Shown: positions 24,538-32,771, numbered from the stretch's first letter. The stretch: DNA of 46,352 nucleotides from Dehalococcoidia bacterium (GCA_003597995.1 QZJY01000001.1:1-46352); one strand, 5' to 3'. Numbers and translations are program-made. Notes: a model not told the origin generated them from the letters alone.

Positions 24538-24836
24538 GCATAGATTTTAAACGGCGACCTGTTAAAGAGTCATAACATCGGTGGAGAAGAGGTTAAAGTT
24601 ATATGACAAATCAAAAAATGCAGGGGCGAGTCATGACTCCCCCCACAAAAACTCAAAATCAGCGTCGGACCTGGACAGGAGGACGGAATCTAGCATTAAA
24701 TGTAGGGGCATAGCATGCTATGCTATGCCCCTACGATTGTATTTAACTATTGTTCAGGCTTTTAACAATCTGAATGACCCGGGAGGCGGAAACCCATACT
24801 ATCGTTTTGAAATTTAATGCCAAAACCGCTTGACTC
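24538..24836. other. Intergenic region between msrA and the nrdR operator, with two palindromes
   Basis: No credible gene. It holds GGGGCGAGTCATGACTCCCC-type hairpin at 24623-24644 and a 33-bp near-palindrome at 24702-24734 (arms GTAGGGGCATAGC and GCTATGCCCCTAC). The latter is related to the perfect palindrome at 37194-37221. The divergent msrA promoter lies at its left end. Confidence 0.5.
24702..24734. repeat. GTAGGGGCA palindrome, copy 1
   Basis: Arms GTAGGGGCATAGC and GCTATGCCCCTAC surround a short ATGCTAT centre. A second, perfectly symmetric 28-bp copy at 37194-37221 has CACAGC in place of CATAGC. The arm-to-arm compensating change (CAT/ATG against CAC/GTG) indicates selection or replication as a hairpin. 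Confidence 0.65.
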
Positions 24837-24884
24837 CCACTATCTATTGTGTTACGTTGATTATAGTAATACTACATCTAGTAG
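24837..24884 (+). promoter_or_regulatory. Tandem NrdR boxes controlling nrdR-nrdJ
   Basis: Box 1 (24837-24852) has core CTATCTATTG followed by TGT, matching 9 of 10 of the NrdR core CwAtATaTwG. Box 2 (24869-24884) has core CTACATCTAG, 8 of 10. Their starts are 32 bp apart, with a 16-bp gap, exactly the three-turn spacing known for NrdR box pairs. A -10-like TATAGT (24862-24867) lies between them, so a bound NrdR oligomer would block the promoter. Confidence 0.75.
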
Positions 24885-24891
24885 TTATGTT

Positions 24892-25380
24892 ATGAAGTGT
24901 CCCTATTGCGGCAGTGACGATTCCAGGGTGGTGGATTCGCGCGACACCACAGACGGTGTCAGGCGCCGGCGGGAGTGTATCAAGTGCCAGGCGCGCTTCA
25001 CCACCTATGAACGCCTTCAGCCGGTCTCGCTCTACGTCATCAAGAAGGACGGCCGGCACGAGGAGTTTAACAAAGAAAAGCTTCTTAGCGGCATACGCAA
25101 GGCCTGTGAAAAACGCCCGCTGGCAGAAGGGGCCGTCGAAGCGCTGGCGGATGATATAGAATCCGAGCTCATCCAGATGGGCAAGGCCGAAATCCCCAGC
25201 TCGGTCATCGGCGACATGGTGATGCGGCATCTCAAGAAACTCGACTACATCGCCTACATACGTTTTGCCAGCGTTTACCGCGATTTTACGGATATCACCG
25301 ACCTCAAGCAGGAAGTCGATACGCTCTTAAGCCATCCCTCCCCGCCGGACGGCCAGCTCACGCTACCCATCAATTCCTAA
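24892..25380 (+). CDS. nrdR: Transcriptional repressor NrdR
   Basis: 162 residues from the ATG at 24892, chosen because NrdR begins MKCPYC; an earlier in-frame ATG at 24817 would run through both NrdR boxes. The zinc ribbon uses Cys3, Cys6, Cys29 and Cys32 (MKCPYCG and RRECIKCQARF), followed by the ATP-cone (YVIKKDGRHEEFNKEKLL to about residue 136) that senses ATP/dATP. It represses ribonucleotide reductase genes, here nrdJ 32 bp downstream, and likely itself. No Shine-Dalgarno sequence is visible at the start. Confidence 0.96.
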   Translation: MKCPYCGSDDSRVVDSRDTTDGVRRRRECIKCQARFTTYERLQPVSLYVIKKDGRHEEFNKEKLLSGIRKACEKRPLAEGAVEALADDIESELIQMGKAEIPSSVIGDMVMRHLKKLDYIAYIRFASVYRDFTDITDLKQEVDTLLSHPSPPDGQLTLPINS

Positions 25381-25412
25381 TCCATACAGGTTAATCCAGT
25401 TCGGGGGTTATT

Positions 25413-28100
25413 ATGGTTAAACCGGGTGAGTCGAAAACGGGGGCAGGAGGGCTGGTCAACCGCACGCAGATTGCCCGCGCTATTTTCAATGCCGCCGCCT
25501 CCATGGGCATTTCGGACCGCGACCTCATAGACAAGCTCACCACCCAGGTCATCGGGCGCATGGAGCGCCCCGCCGTGCTGCCTGGCATGGAGGATTTCAT
25601 CCCTAAAGGCATCAAACAGCCGCTACCTCAAGCCTCCGATTCGGACATCCTGGCTATGGTGAAAGAGTTCCTGTCGGTCGAGAAACCGGTGCGGGTCGAG
25701 GATACTCCCCCCTCTCGCGCGGAGATAACCGAACCTCCTGCGTCAATTAATGAAATCAAACCAGCAGAAAGTAGAATAGTGTCAGAACCCAAACCAGAAA
25801 CAGAATCAAAATCACGTTCGAGGAAGGAGACTCCCACCATGCCCGCCAAGACCAAAACAGGCGCCGTCCCCGCGAAACTCAGCGAGAACGCCCTGCGCGT
25901 GCTGGAAAAGCGCTACCTGAAAAAAGACAAGCAGGGCAAGGTGATAGAGACTCCCGAGGATATGTTCCGCCGCGTGGCGCAGACCATCGCTTCAGCCGAG
26001 CTAAAGCACAATCCCAAAGCTGATGTCAAAGCCTGGGAAGAGAAATTCTATTCCCTGATGACCGGTCTGGAATTCCTGCCGAACTCGCCCACCCTTATGA
26101 ATGCCGGACGCGAGCTGGGCCAGCTTTCGGCCTGCTTCGTGCTGCCTATCGAGGACTCCATGGAGTCCATCTTCGAGGCCGTCAAGAACACCGCTCTCAT
26201 CCACAAGAGCGGCGGCGGCACCGGTTTCTCGTTCTCGCGCCTGCGCCCCGAGACCGACAGAGTCGGCTCCACCGGAGGCGTGGCCAGCGGCCCGGTATCC
26301 TTCATGCGGGCCTTCGACGTGGCGACAGACGTTATAAAGCAGGGCGGCACACGGCGCGGCGCTAATATGGCCATCCTCAACGTCACCCATCCGGACATCA
26401 TGCACTTCATCACCTCCAAAGAGGATATGGTCTCGCTCACCAATTTCAACATCTCGGTGGCCGTCACCACGGATTTCATGCAGGCGGTCAAGGCCGGGAC
26501 CGACTACGAGCTGATTAACCCGCACACCAAAGAGGGGGCCGGCAAACTGAACGCCAAAGCCGTTTTCGACAAGATGGTAGAGCTGGCCTGGAAGACGGGC
26601 GACCCCGGCGTGGTCTTCATCGACCGCATCAATCAGGACAACCCCACCCCCCAGCTCGGGTGTATCGAGAGCACCAATCCCTGCGGCGAGCAGCCGCTGC
26701 TGCCGTACGAGTCGTGCAACCTGGGTTCCATCAACCTGGCGCGCATGCTCAAGCGCAACGGCAAAGTCGAGATAGATTATAAAAAGCTGGAAGAGACTGT
26801 ACGGCTGGCGGTGCGCTTCCTGGATAATGTCATCGACGTTAACCGCTTCCCGCTGCCTGTCATAGACGAAATGACGCGCAAAACACGCAAGATAGGCCTG
26901 GGCGTGATGGGCTTCGCCGACATGCTCATCCAGCTAGGCATTCCCTACAACTCCGAAGAGGCGCTCAGTGTGGCCGAGCAGGTCATGGGCGCCATCAACA
27001 ACACGGCGCACAAGACCTCCATGGAGCTGGGCGCGGAGCGCGGCGCCTTCCCGGCCTTCGACGGCAGCATCTACGACAAGCCGGACGCGCCCAAAGTGCG
27101 CAATGCCTCCTGCACCACCATCGCCCCCACCGGCACGCTTTCCATCATTGCCAACTGCTCGGGCGGCGTGGAGCCGGTTTTTGCCCTCTCCTTCACGCGC
27201 AACATCCTGGACGGTGCCAAGTTCATCGAGGCCAATCCTTCTTTCGAGGAAGCCGCCAGGAGCGGGGGCTTCTACTCCGAGGAGCTCATGCAGAAGCTGG
27301 CTGACGGGGCGCACCTGAAGGACATCAAAGGAGTGCCGGATGAGGTCAAGCGCGTCTTCGTCACTGCCCACGACATCGAGGTGAAGTGGCACGTGCGCAT
27401 GCAGGCGGCTTTCCAGCACCACACCGACAACGCCGTCTCCAAGACGGTCAACTTCCCCAAAGAGGCGACCGCCGCCGACGTGAGCAACGTTTACATGATG
27501 GCCTATGAAGAACGCCTCAAGGGCATCACCATTTACCGCGACGGCAGCCGCGACGGGCAGGTGCTCACCACCGGCAAGGATGCCACCAGGGAAAAGAAGG
27601 AAGAGGCCAAATCTGGCGTGCTGGCCCCGCGCAAGCGCTCCAAGGTCACCTCTGGTTTCACCGAGCGCGTCACCACCGGCTGCGGCTATATCTACGTTAC
27701 CGTCAACTCCGACGAACACGGCATCTGCGAGGTGTTCTCGCACCTGGGCAAGACCGGCGGTTGTGCCGCGGCGCAGCTCGAATCCACCTGCCGCCTTATC
27801 TCGCTGGGGCTGCGCTCGGGCATCGATGTCGCCTCCCTCGTCAAGCAGTTAAAAGGCATCCGCTGCCCGTCCATTGCCTGGGAGAACGGCAAGTCCATCC
27901 TTTCCTGCGCCGACGCTATCGCAGGAGTCCTCGAAAGACATGCCGGGCTGGCTCACGACAAGGGCGAGCCTCACGAAGGGGAGACGCAGGACCTGGGGCT
28001 GGTGAAGAACGTGGCCGGGCAGTGCCCTGAGTGCACGAGTTTGCTGGCCTACCAGGAGGGTTGCCTGGTGTGCCCGAGCTGCGGATATACGAAGTGCTAG
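25413..28100 (+). CDS. nrdJ: B12-dependent (class II) ribonucleotide reductase
   Basis: 895 residues. It converts ribonucleotides to deoxyribonucleotides using adenosylcobalamin, working with or without oxygen. Residues 1-60 look like a degenerate ATP-cone, followed by a Pro/Glu/Ser-rich linker to about 155. The barrel contains SACFVLPIED (first redox Cys), NPCGEQPL at about 423-430 (radical Cys), CNLGSIN, and APTGTLSIIANCSGG. A TSCPD-type domain (VTTGCGYIYV...LRSGIDVASLVKQLKGIRCPS) and a C-terminal zinc ribbon CPEC...CPSCGYTKC end the protein. A restriction gene begins 3 bp after its stop. Confidence 0.96.
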   Translation: MVKPGESKTGAGGLVNRTQIARAIFNAAASMGISDRDLIDKLTTQVIGRMERPAVLPGMEDFIPKGIKQPLPQASDSDILAMVKEFLSVEKPVRVEDTPPSRAEITEPPASINEIKPAESRIVSEPKPETESKSRSRKETPTMPAKTKTGAVPAKLSENALRVLEKRYLKKDKQGKVIETPEDMFRRVAQTIASAELKHNPKADVKAWEEKFYSLMTGLEFLPNSPTLMNAGRELGQLSACFVLPIEDSMESIFEAVKNTALIHKSGGGTGFSFSRLRPETDRVGSTGGVASGPVSFMRAFDVATDVIKQGGTRRGANMAILNVTHPDIMHFITSKEDMVSLTNFNISVAVTTDFMQAVKAGTDYELINPHTKEGAGKLNAKAVFDKMVELAWKTGDPGVVFIDRINQDNPTPQLGCIESTNPCGEQPLLPYESCNLGSINLARMLKRNGKVEIDYKKLEETVRLAVRFLDNVIDVNRFPLPVIDEMTRKTRKIGLGVMGFADMLIQLGIPYNSEEALSVAEQVMGAINNTAHKTSMELGAERGAFPAFDGSIYDKPDAPKVRNASCTTIAPTGTLSIIANCSGGVEPVFALSFTRNILDGAKFIEANPSFEEAARSGGFYSEELMQKLADGAHLKDIKGVPDEVKRVFVTAHDIEVKWHVRMQAAFQHHTDNAVSKTVNFPKEATAADVSNVYMMAYEERLKGITIYRDGSRDGQVLTTGKDATREKKEEAKSGVLAPRKRSKVTSGFTERVTTGCGYIYVTVNSDEHGICEVFSHLGKTGGCAAAQLESTCRLISLGLRSGIDVASLVKQLKGIRCPSIAWENGKSILSCADAIAGVLERHAGLAHDKGEPHEGETQDLGLVKNVAGQCPECTSLLAYQEGCLVCPSCGYTKC

Positions 28101-28103
28101 AGA

Positions 28104-28964
28104 ATGAACAACAACAAATTCCTTGAAGACCTGCAGCAACACGCTGAATCATTTGCCAAAGCAGTGGCTACTAACGAGGGCGAATGGATAATTAAAGGGT
28201 TTATAGACGTATATAAGCGTATTTATTCAATTTCTGTGGATACAAAGATAGTATCTAAAGTCCTCGAATTATTGCTATTTCCGATGTTTGTTGAATTTGC
28301 AGAGAAACGTAATTATAAATTAGAACTATGCCCCCAGCAGAATTTTTATCCAGACTTAACTTTTACTCATAAAAAGTCCGGCGTTAAGTTTGCCGTTGAC
28401 ATCAAGAGCACATATAGAGCCACTGACACAGACGTAAATGGGATGACTTTGGGTGCATTCACCGGTTATTTCAGAAACCGTGAAAGCAATAAAAACACAC
28501 TTTATCCGTATAACCAATACTCCGGACATTTTGTATTAGGCGTTATTTATTCTAAATGTCCTAATGTAGGAGACGAACGGAAGCAGTTTTCATTGGAAGA
28601 ACTCCCTCGAATACCCTCTGTGATAAAAGACTTCCAGTTTTTTGCGCAACCGAAGTATCGGATAGCATCTTCACGCCCTGGAAGCGGAAATACAAAAAAC
28701 ATTGGTTCTGTACTCAAAATAGAACAGCTTATCAATGGGGCTGGGCCATTCACATCTTTAGGCGAAGACATCTATGACGATTATTGGATGTATTATCTTA
28801 CCAGGGATATGGCTCAGGCTTTGGGGGTAAAGCGACCTTATACAGATTTAAAGACTTATCTTAAATATAAAAAGCGTGGAATTGATAAGTTAAGAGCGCA
28901 CGAAAAAGAAATCATTAATCTGGAGGAAGGTGAAAACAAGAATGATGAGGAGGGGAACGAATGA
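28104..28964 (+). CDS. EcoRV-type type II restriction endonuclease
   Basis: 286 residues. Residues 44-210 track EcoRV closely: DTKIVSKVLEL, PQQNFYPDLTF, AVDIKSTY, TLGAFTGYFRN, YPYNQYSGHFVLGVIY, and PGSGNTKNIGS. Catalytic residues by position are Asp84, Asp99 and Lys101 (EcoRV Asp74, Asp90, Lys92); GSGNTKNIGS (193-202) is the Q-loop. It probably cleaves GATATC to blunt ends. The C-terminus is about 40 residues longer and charged. The frame starts 3 bp behind nrdJ with only a weak ribosome site, and its last 4 bp overlap the methyltransferase (ATGA). AT-rich against the GC-rich flanks, so recently acquired. Confidence 0.9.
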   Translation: MNNNKFLEDLQQHAESFAKAVATNEGEWIIKGFIDVYKRIYSISVDTKIVSKVLELLLFPMFVEFAEKRNYKLELCPQQNFYPDLTFTHKKSGVKFAVDIKSTYRATDTDVNGMTLGAFTGYFRNRESNKNTLYPYNQYSGHFVLGVIYSKCPNVGDERKQFSLEELPRIPSVIKDFQFFAQPKYRIASSRPGSGNTKNIGSVLKIEQLINGAGPFTSLGEDIYDDYWMYYLTRDMAQALGVKRPYTDLKTYLKYKKRGIDKLRAHEKEIINLEEGENKNDEEGNE

Positions 28965-29854
28965 GCTTGCCGCCGTTTGTTCCTCCCATCAAGTGCCAGG
29001 GTATCAAAACAAAAATGGTTGACGATATCAGGAGAATCGCTAACAGCCAGGTTTTTGACCGGTGGATAGAACCATTTTGTGGCTCTTGCGTTGTCCCCTT
29101 GAATATACAGCCCAGAAAAGCGCTGCTCTGCGACTCAAATATCCACATCATCCACCTATATCAGGCTATCCAGAGTGGTGAGATAACACCAGCTAAGGTT
29201 AAAGTTTTTCTCATTGAGGAGGGTGCAAAACTGCGAACCGGAGGGGAAAAATATTACTATGAAGTTCGCGAAAGGTTTAATACTACCCATTCAGTTTTGG
29301 ACTTCTTGTTTCTGAACAGATCATGCTTCAATGGTGTGATGCGCTTCAACCGAAATGGAAAGTTCAACGTACCTTTTGGCCATAAACCAGAGAGGTTTGC
29401 GAAAGCATACGTAACAAAAATTACCAATCAGATCAGACGCATTGCAGAGGTTACATCGGCTTACGATTGGCAGTTTTCCTCGGCTGATTTTCGTCAAACG
29501 CTGGCAACAGCAAAACCAGGCGATTTGGTATATGTTGACCCCCCGTATGCTGGGCGTCATGTTGATTATTTCAACTCATGGTCAGAAGATGATGAGGTTG
29601 AACTTGGAGAAATTTTGAAACGCCTGCCATGTAATTTCATACTCTCTACGTGGCACAGTAATCAATTTCGGGCAAACAATTTGATTGAGCGGAATTGGAA
29701 AACCTCGAAATTTCAAATCATAACGCGGGAACACTTTTATCATGTCGGTCCGACCGAAGAGTTACGACATCCTATGGTGGAAGCCCTCATTACTAACTTC
29801 CCAGTAGAAGTAAGTGTTGACAAGGCCGAAGCGCAAGGGTTACTGTTTGTTTAA
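28961..29854 (+). CDS. Adenine-N6 DNA methyltransferase, Dam/M.EcoRV class
   Basis: 297 residues of the alpha-class (Dam/MboI-like) layout: motif X around IKCQGIKTKM (10-19), motif I as WIEPFCGSC (35-43), CDSN and YQAI, and the catalytic motif IV DPPY at 192-195, with YFNSW following. Paired by a 4-bp overlap with the EcoRV-like nuclease, it should methylate an adenine in GATATC and protect the host. AGGAGGGGAACG before the ATG gives it a stronger ribosome site than the nuclease has. AT-rich like its partner. Confidence 0.93.
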   Translation: MSLPPFVPPIKCQGIKTKMVDDIRRIANSQVFDRWIEPFCGSCVVPLNIQPRKALLCDSNIHIIHLYQAIQSGEITPAKVKVFLIEEGAKLRTGGEKYYYEVRERFNTTHSVLDFLFLNRSCFNGVMRFNRNGKFNVPFGHKPERFAKAYVTKITNQIRRIAEVTSAYDWQFSSADFRQTLATAKPGDLVYVDPPYAGRHVDYFNSWSEDDEVELGEILKRLPCNFILSTWHSNQFRANNLIERNWKTSKFQIITREHFYHVGPTEELRHPMVEALITNFPVEVSVDKAEAQGLLFV

Positions 29855-29941
29855 AGCAGAAAGCACCCCATAAGAACGAAACCTTATAGCGTGCTATCCA
29901 GTCGTTTGAATGATAGTCAATAACCGAAAGGAGGTGAGAAC

Positions 29942-29962
29942 ATCGACAGACAGGAACGGGTC
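29942..29962 (+). promoter_or_regulatory. Strong Shine-Dalgarno aligned with an ATC, not the ATG, of the NYN gene
   Basis: AAGGAGGTGA (29928-29937) is close to perfect, yet the codon at normal distance is ATC (29942-29944), in frame with the annotated ATG at 29963 and with no stop between. The ATG has a weaker AGGAA (29952-29956) at good spacing. Either the protein starts at ATC (IDRQERV extension) or the true start is the ATG. Confidence 0.45.
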
Positions 29963-30703
29963 ATGATATTCATAGACGGCTCGAACATGTACCACTCGCT
30001 CAAGGCCTATTTCAAGCGAACCGACATCGACTTGGGCTGTTTCAGCAACAAGATTCTGGACAAACGCCGCCTGGTGCGCATGTATTATTACAATGCCGTC
30101 GTGGGCAAAGTGGAAGAACCCGAGCGTTTCAAGGACCAGGAAAAGTTTTTCAAGAGCGTGGCCGCCATTCCCTATACCGAGCTGCGCCTGGGACGGCTGG
30201 TCTATACCAACCAGTGGCCCAACAGCCCGCCCTTCGAAAAGGGCGTGGACGTGCAGCTTGCTACCGACATGATAACGCATGCCTTCAAGAACAATTATGA
30301 CGTTGCCATACTCGTGGCCGGAGACAACGATTTCGTGGGCGCCATCCAGGCGGTGAAGGACAACGGCAAACACGTCGAGGTGGCCCTTTTCGGGCAGGAG
30401 CGCACCTCGCGCCAGCTCAGAGACGTGGCCGACCGCGTTATCGTCCTCGATGGGCGCATTCTGCGCGGCTGCTGGAAAGGCCCTCCGCCCCCCGGCCCGA
30501 ATGCCCCCCGCCACGCCAACCACAGCGAGCCCCGCAAAGACATCCCGAACGGCCAGCGGAACGAGCCCCGCAAGGAAGCTCGCATCGAAACCCGGCACGA
30601 ACCACGGGATGTGTCCCGCAACGAGCCTCGCGATGAAGCGCTTAGCGAATCTAATCCCGAGCCTTTCAACGATTTCTGGAACAATTCCAGATTCGAGGCG
30701 TAG
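29963..30703 (+). CDS. NYN-domain (LabA/PIN-like) putative RNase
   Basis: 246 residues from the ATG. The N-terminal about 155 residues form a NYN domain: MIFIDGSNMYHSL (Asp5 as metal ligand), KGVDVQLATDMITHA, and VAILVAGDNDFVGAIQAV with the later acidic residues. NYN proteins are metal-dependent RNases related to PIN domains. The C-terminal about 85 residues are a low-complexity tail with degenerate NEPRK/HEPRD repeats, likely disordered and RNA- or protein-binding. Upstream lies the restriction-modification pair; a strong terminator follows at 30727. A 7-residue longer form is possible. Confidence 0.88.
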   Translation: MIFIDGSNMYHSLKAYFKRTDIDLGCFSNKILDKRRLVRMYYYNAVVGKVEEPERFKDQEKFFKSVAAIPYTELRLGRLVYTNQWPNSPPFEKGVDVQLATDMITHAFKNNYDVAILVAGDNDFVGAIQAVKDNGKHVEVALFGQERTSRQLRDVADRVIVLDGRILRGCWKGPPPPGPNAPRHANHSEPRKDIPNGQRNEPRKEARIETRHEPRDVSRNEPRDEALSESNPEPFNDFWNNSRFEA

Positions 30704-30726
30704 CTGTTAGTCCAATGGAATAGACG

Positions 30727-30757
30727 AAGAGCCTTGCTTAAAAAGCGAGGCTCTTTT
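30727..30757 (+). terminator. Intrinsic terminator after the NYN gene
   Basis: AAGAGCCTTGCTT (30727-30739) and AAGCGAGGCTCTT (30743-30755) form a 13-bp stem with one G-T pair and a 3-base loop, ending in TTTT. Confidence 0.85.
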
Positions 30758-30761
30758 CGTT

Positions 30762-30888
30762 TGTCATTCTGAGGTGGCAACGACCACCGAAGAATCTCGG
30801 GGTGGAGAGGAAATGCCCCCCTCCCTGGGATTCTTCACGGAGTTTACACTGAGTCCGCTTCAGCGGGCGAATGTGCTCAGAATGACAA
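30762..30888. repeat. Dispersed palindromic repeat, GTCATTCTGAG family
   Basis: Ends TGTCATTCTGAG and CTCAGAATGACA are inverted repeats; inside are GAAGAATCTCGGGG and GGGATTCTTCACG, a second nested inverted pair. It lies between the NYN terminator and the promoter of the radical SAM gene. Related to the copies at 8579, 38015 and 39461. Confidence 0.7.
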
Positions 30889-30913
30889 GTCCAATTGTAT
30901 CTGCGCCTGTCTT

Positions 30914-30921
30914 GCTGTAAT
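30914..30921 (+). promoter_or_regulatory. -10-like element before the radical SAM gene
   Basis: TGCTGTAAT (TGn plus TGTAAT) ends 9 bp before the ATG at 30931. With no clear ribosome site except AAGG, the message is probably leaderless. Confidence 0.4.
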
Positions 30922-30930
30922 ATCAAGGCA

Positions 30931-32502
30931 ATGGCAGGAAAGAAAGAAAGACCCACCCCCTCGCAGAGCCGCGCCGATTATTTCAGCGGCGGCAAGTTGG
31001 CCGGCGAAGAGGGCACCATCATCAAGGACTGGGGCGGGCGCTACCCGTTCGCTCTCATATATCCCAATGAGTATTCTGTCGGCATGTCCAACCTGGGCGT
31101 TCAGGCCATCTACAAAATGCTCAACAGTGAAAGCGATGCCGTCTGCGAACGCGTTTTCTGGGAAAACGACGGCAAACCCTTTTTGAGCCTTGAATCCTCG
31201 CGTCCCATGATGGATTATGCCTGCCTGGCCTTCTCTTTCTCCTACGAACTGGACTACCTCAACCTGGCGAACATAATGCGGGCGGCAGGCATTCCTCTAT
31301 ACTCGTGTGAGCGTGACGAAAGTCATCCACTGCTCATAGCCGGAGGTCCTTGCATCACGGCCAACCCCATGCCCATCTCGCCATTTTTCGATGCGCTATG
31401 CATCGGTGAGGCCGAGGTGATACTACCCTCCGTGTTGCCGATACTGGTCATGGACAGTTCGCGCGAGGACAAGCTCAGGCAGCTCTTAGGCTTGCCCGGA
31501 GTCTATGTTTCGGCTTTCCACGACGGCCATAAAATCACGCGCCGGTGGACGGCCATCCTGGATGATTTCCCTACCCACTCGGTGGTGTTAACACGAAATA
31601 CCGAGCTTGGCGACCTGTATCTTATCGAGGTGGAGCGCGGGTGCAGCGCCGCCTGCAGTTTTTGCCTGGTGAGCCGCGCCTTCTGCCCGTTGCGATTCCA
31701 CTCGCTGGAGTCGCTGCTCAAACAGGCGCGCGAGGGCCTACAATACCGAAAGCGCATCGGGCTGGTGGGGCCGGTGGTAACCGACCACCCAGAGATAGAA
31801 GGGCTTCTTTCAGGCATTCTGGACATAGGGGCGGGATTCTCTCTCTCCTCTCTGCGCCTCAAAAAGCTGTCGCCCCGGGTGCTTGAACTCATGATAGCGG
31901 GCGGGGCGCACAGCCTGGCGCTGGCCCCGGAGGCCGGCTCGGAACGCCTGCGCAAGAGCATCCGCAAGGGTTTTACAGAAGATGACATAATGCAGGCGGT
32001 CGGGAGAGTCGCAGAGCAGCCGTTCAAGCAGCTAAAGCTCTACTTCATGCTTGGGTTGCCGACCGAGACCGATGAGGATATCGAGGAAATTATCACGCTC
32101 TCCCTCAAATGCCAGACTTTACTCGATAAAAGCCAGAAGGGCTGCCGTCTTACCCTGAACGTCGCTCCGTTTGTGCCCAAGGCGGGCACGCCCTTTCAGC
32201 GGCTGGGTATGGCAGATATGGCAACTCTCGAAAATAGGATTACACGTCTCAAGGATTGCCTGAGTGGCGAAGGCATAGAGGTGAAGGCCGAAAGCCCGGA
32301 GTGGAGCCATGTCCAGGCGGCGCTTTCGCGCGGGGATGCTGACATGGCGGCTGTGCTGGCGGAAATGGATAAAGTGTCACTGGCGGCCTGGCGCAGAGCG
32401 GTCAAAAAGGCGGGGATAAACCTCGACCACTTTGTGCTGGAGAACTGGGGCAGGAACGCAAAGCTGCCGTGGGACATGGTCGATTTAAGCCCGAGGGAAT
32501 AA
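30931..32502 (+). CDS. B12-binding-like/radical SAM protein, uncharacterised
   Basis: 523 residues from the ATG at 30931. Residues 35-210 resemble the N-terminal cobalamin-type domain seen in TIGR03960-like proteins (YPNEYSVGMSNLGVQAIY, LAFSFSYELDYLNLANIMRAAGIPL, IAGGPCITANPMP). The radical SAM cluster motif is VERGCSAACSFC with Cys238, Cys242 and Cys245 (CxxxCxxC), followed by LGLPTETDEDIEEI-type barrel segments. The family probably modifies an unknown substrate. It lacks the C-terminal DUF2344 partner domain of the long fused forms, and none is adjacent. An isolated gene between two repeats. Confidence 0.85.
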   Translation: MAGKKERPTPSQSRADYFSGGKLAGEEGTIIKDWGGRYPFALIYPNEYSVGMSNLGVQAIYKMLNSESDAVCERVFWENDGKPFLSLESSRPMMDYACLAFSFSYELDYLNLANIMRAAGIPLYSCERDESHPLLIAGGPCITANPMPISPFFDALCIGEAEVILPSVLPILVMDSSREDKLRQLLGLPGVYVSAFHDGHKITRRWTAILDDFPTHSVVLTRNTELGDLYLIEVERGCSAACSFCLVSRAFCPLRFHSLESLLKQAREGLQYRKRIGLVGPVVTDHPEIEGLLSGILDIGAGFSLSSLRLKKLSPRVLELMIAGGAHSLALAPEAGSERLRKSIRKGFTEDDIMQAVGRVAEQPFKQLKLYFMLGLPTETDEDIEEIITLSLKCQTLLDKSQKGCRLTLNVAPFVPKAGTPFQRLGMADMATLENRITRLKDCLSGEGIEVKAESPEWSHVQAALSRGDADMAAVLAEMDKVSLAAWRRAVKKAGINLDHFVLENWGRNAKLPWDMVDLSPRE

Positions 32503-32598
32503 ATCCTGTCGTTCTGAGCGCAGCGAAGAACCGTAGCGGATAGCCTTATTCAAGAAAGTACAAGTGTTGCCTGCGGAATAGTAGAGTCGAAATCCAGC

Positions 32599-32739
32599 TT
32601 ATCCCAAATCTTCCAACAGTTCATCGACTGTATCGAAAACCTTGACACGCCCTGCTTTGATGTCGGCGCTGGCTTTCTTTTCGCCTTTCTGCCACTCCGG
32701 CGTCCAGAAATAGGCCTGGCTTTTATCGGTGTTTTTCAT
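32599..32739 (-). CDS. 46-residue antitoxin-like protein
   Basis: Start ATG 32739, stop 32601-32599. The sequence has FWTPEWQKGEKKA and AGRVKVFDTVDELLEDL, the acidic C-terminal signature common in small antitoxin-like and AbrB-linked proteins (xxFDsxeEllxxL). No toxin gene is next to it: the 162-residue membrane gene is on the same strand upstream but separated by a terminator. TATAAT (minus, 32756-32751) ends 11 bp before the ATG, with no Shine-Dalgarno, so it is probably leaderless. It could be an orphan antitoxin or a toxin-antitoxin remnant. Confidence 0.5.
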   Translation of the reverse strand: MKNTDKSQAYFWTPEWQKGEKKASADIKAGRVKVFDTVDELLEDLG

Positions 32740-32750
32740 TGTGATTAAAG

Positions 32751-32756
32751 ATTATA
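32751..32756 (-). promoter_or_regulatory. TATAAT before the antitoxin-like gene
   Basis: Perfect -10 hexamer on the minus strand, 11 bp ahead of the ATG at 32739. It lies only 16 bp past the terminator stem at 32772, so this small gene is its own transcription unit. Confidence 0.45.
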
Positions 32757-32771
32757 CACCTTAAAAATAAA

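Noticed and set aside
24581-24817. 78-residue plus-strand frame before nrdR
   Set aside because: It runs through two palindromic repeats and the region ahead of the NrdR boxes, has no ribosome site and no recognisable sequence.
24817-24891. N-terminal extension of NrdR
   Set aside because: It would code across both NrdR boxes and the promoter; the family starts at MKCPYC.
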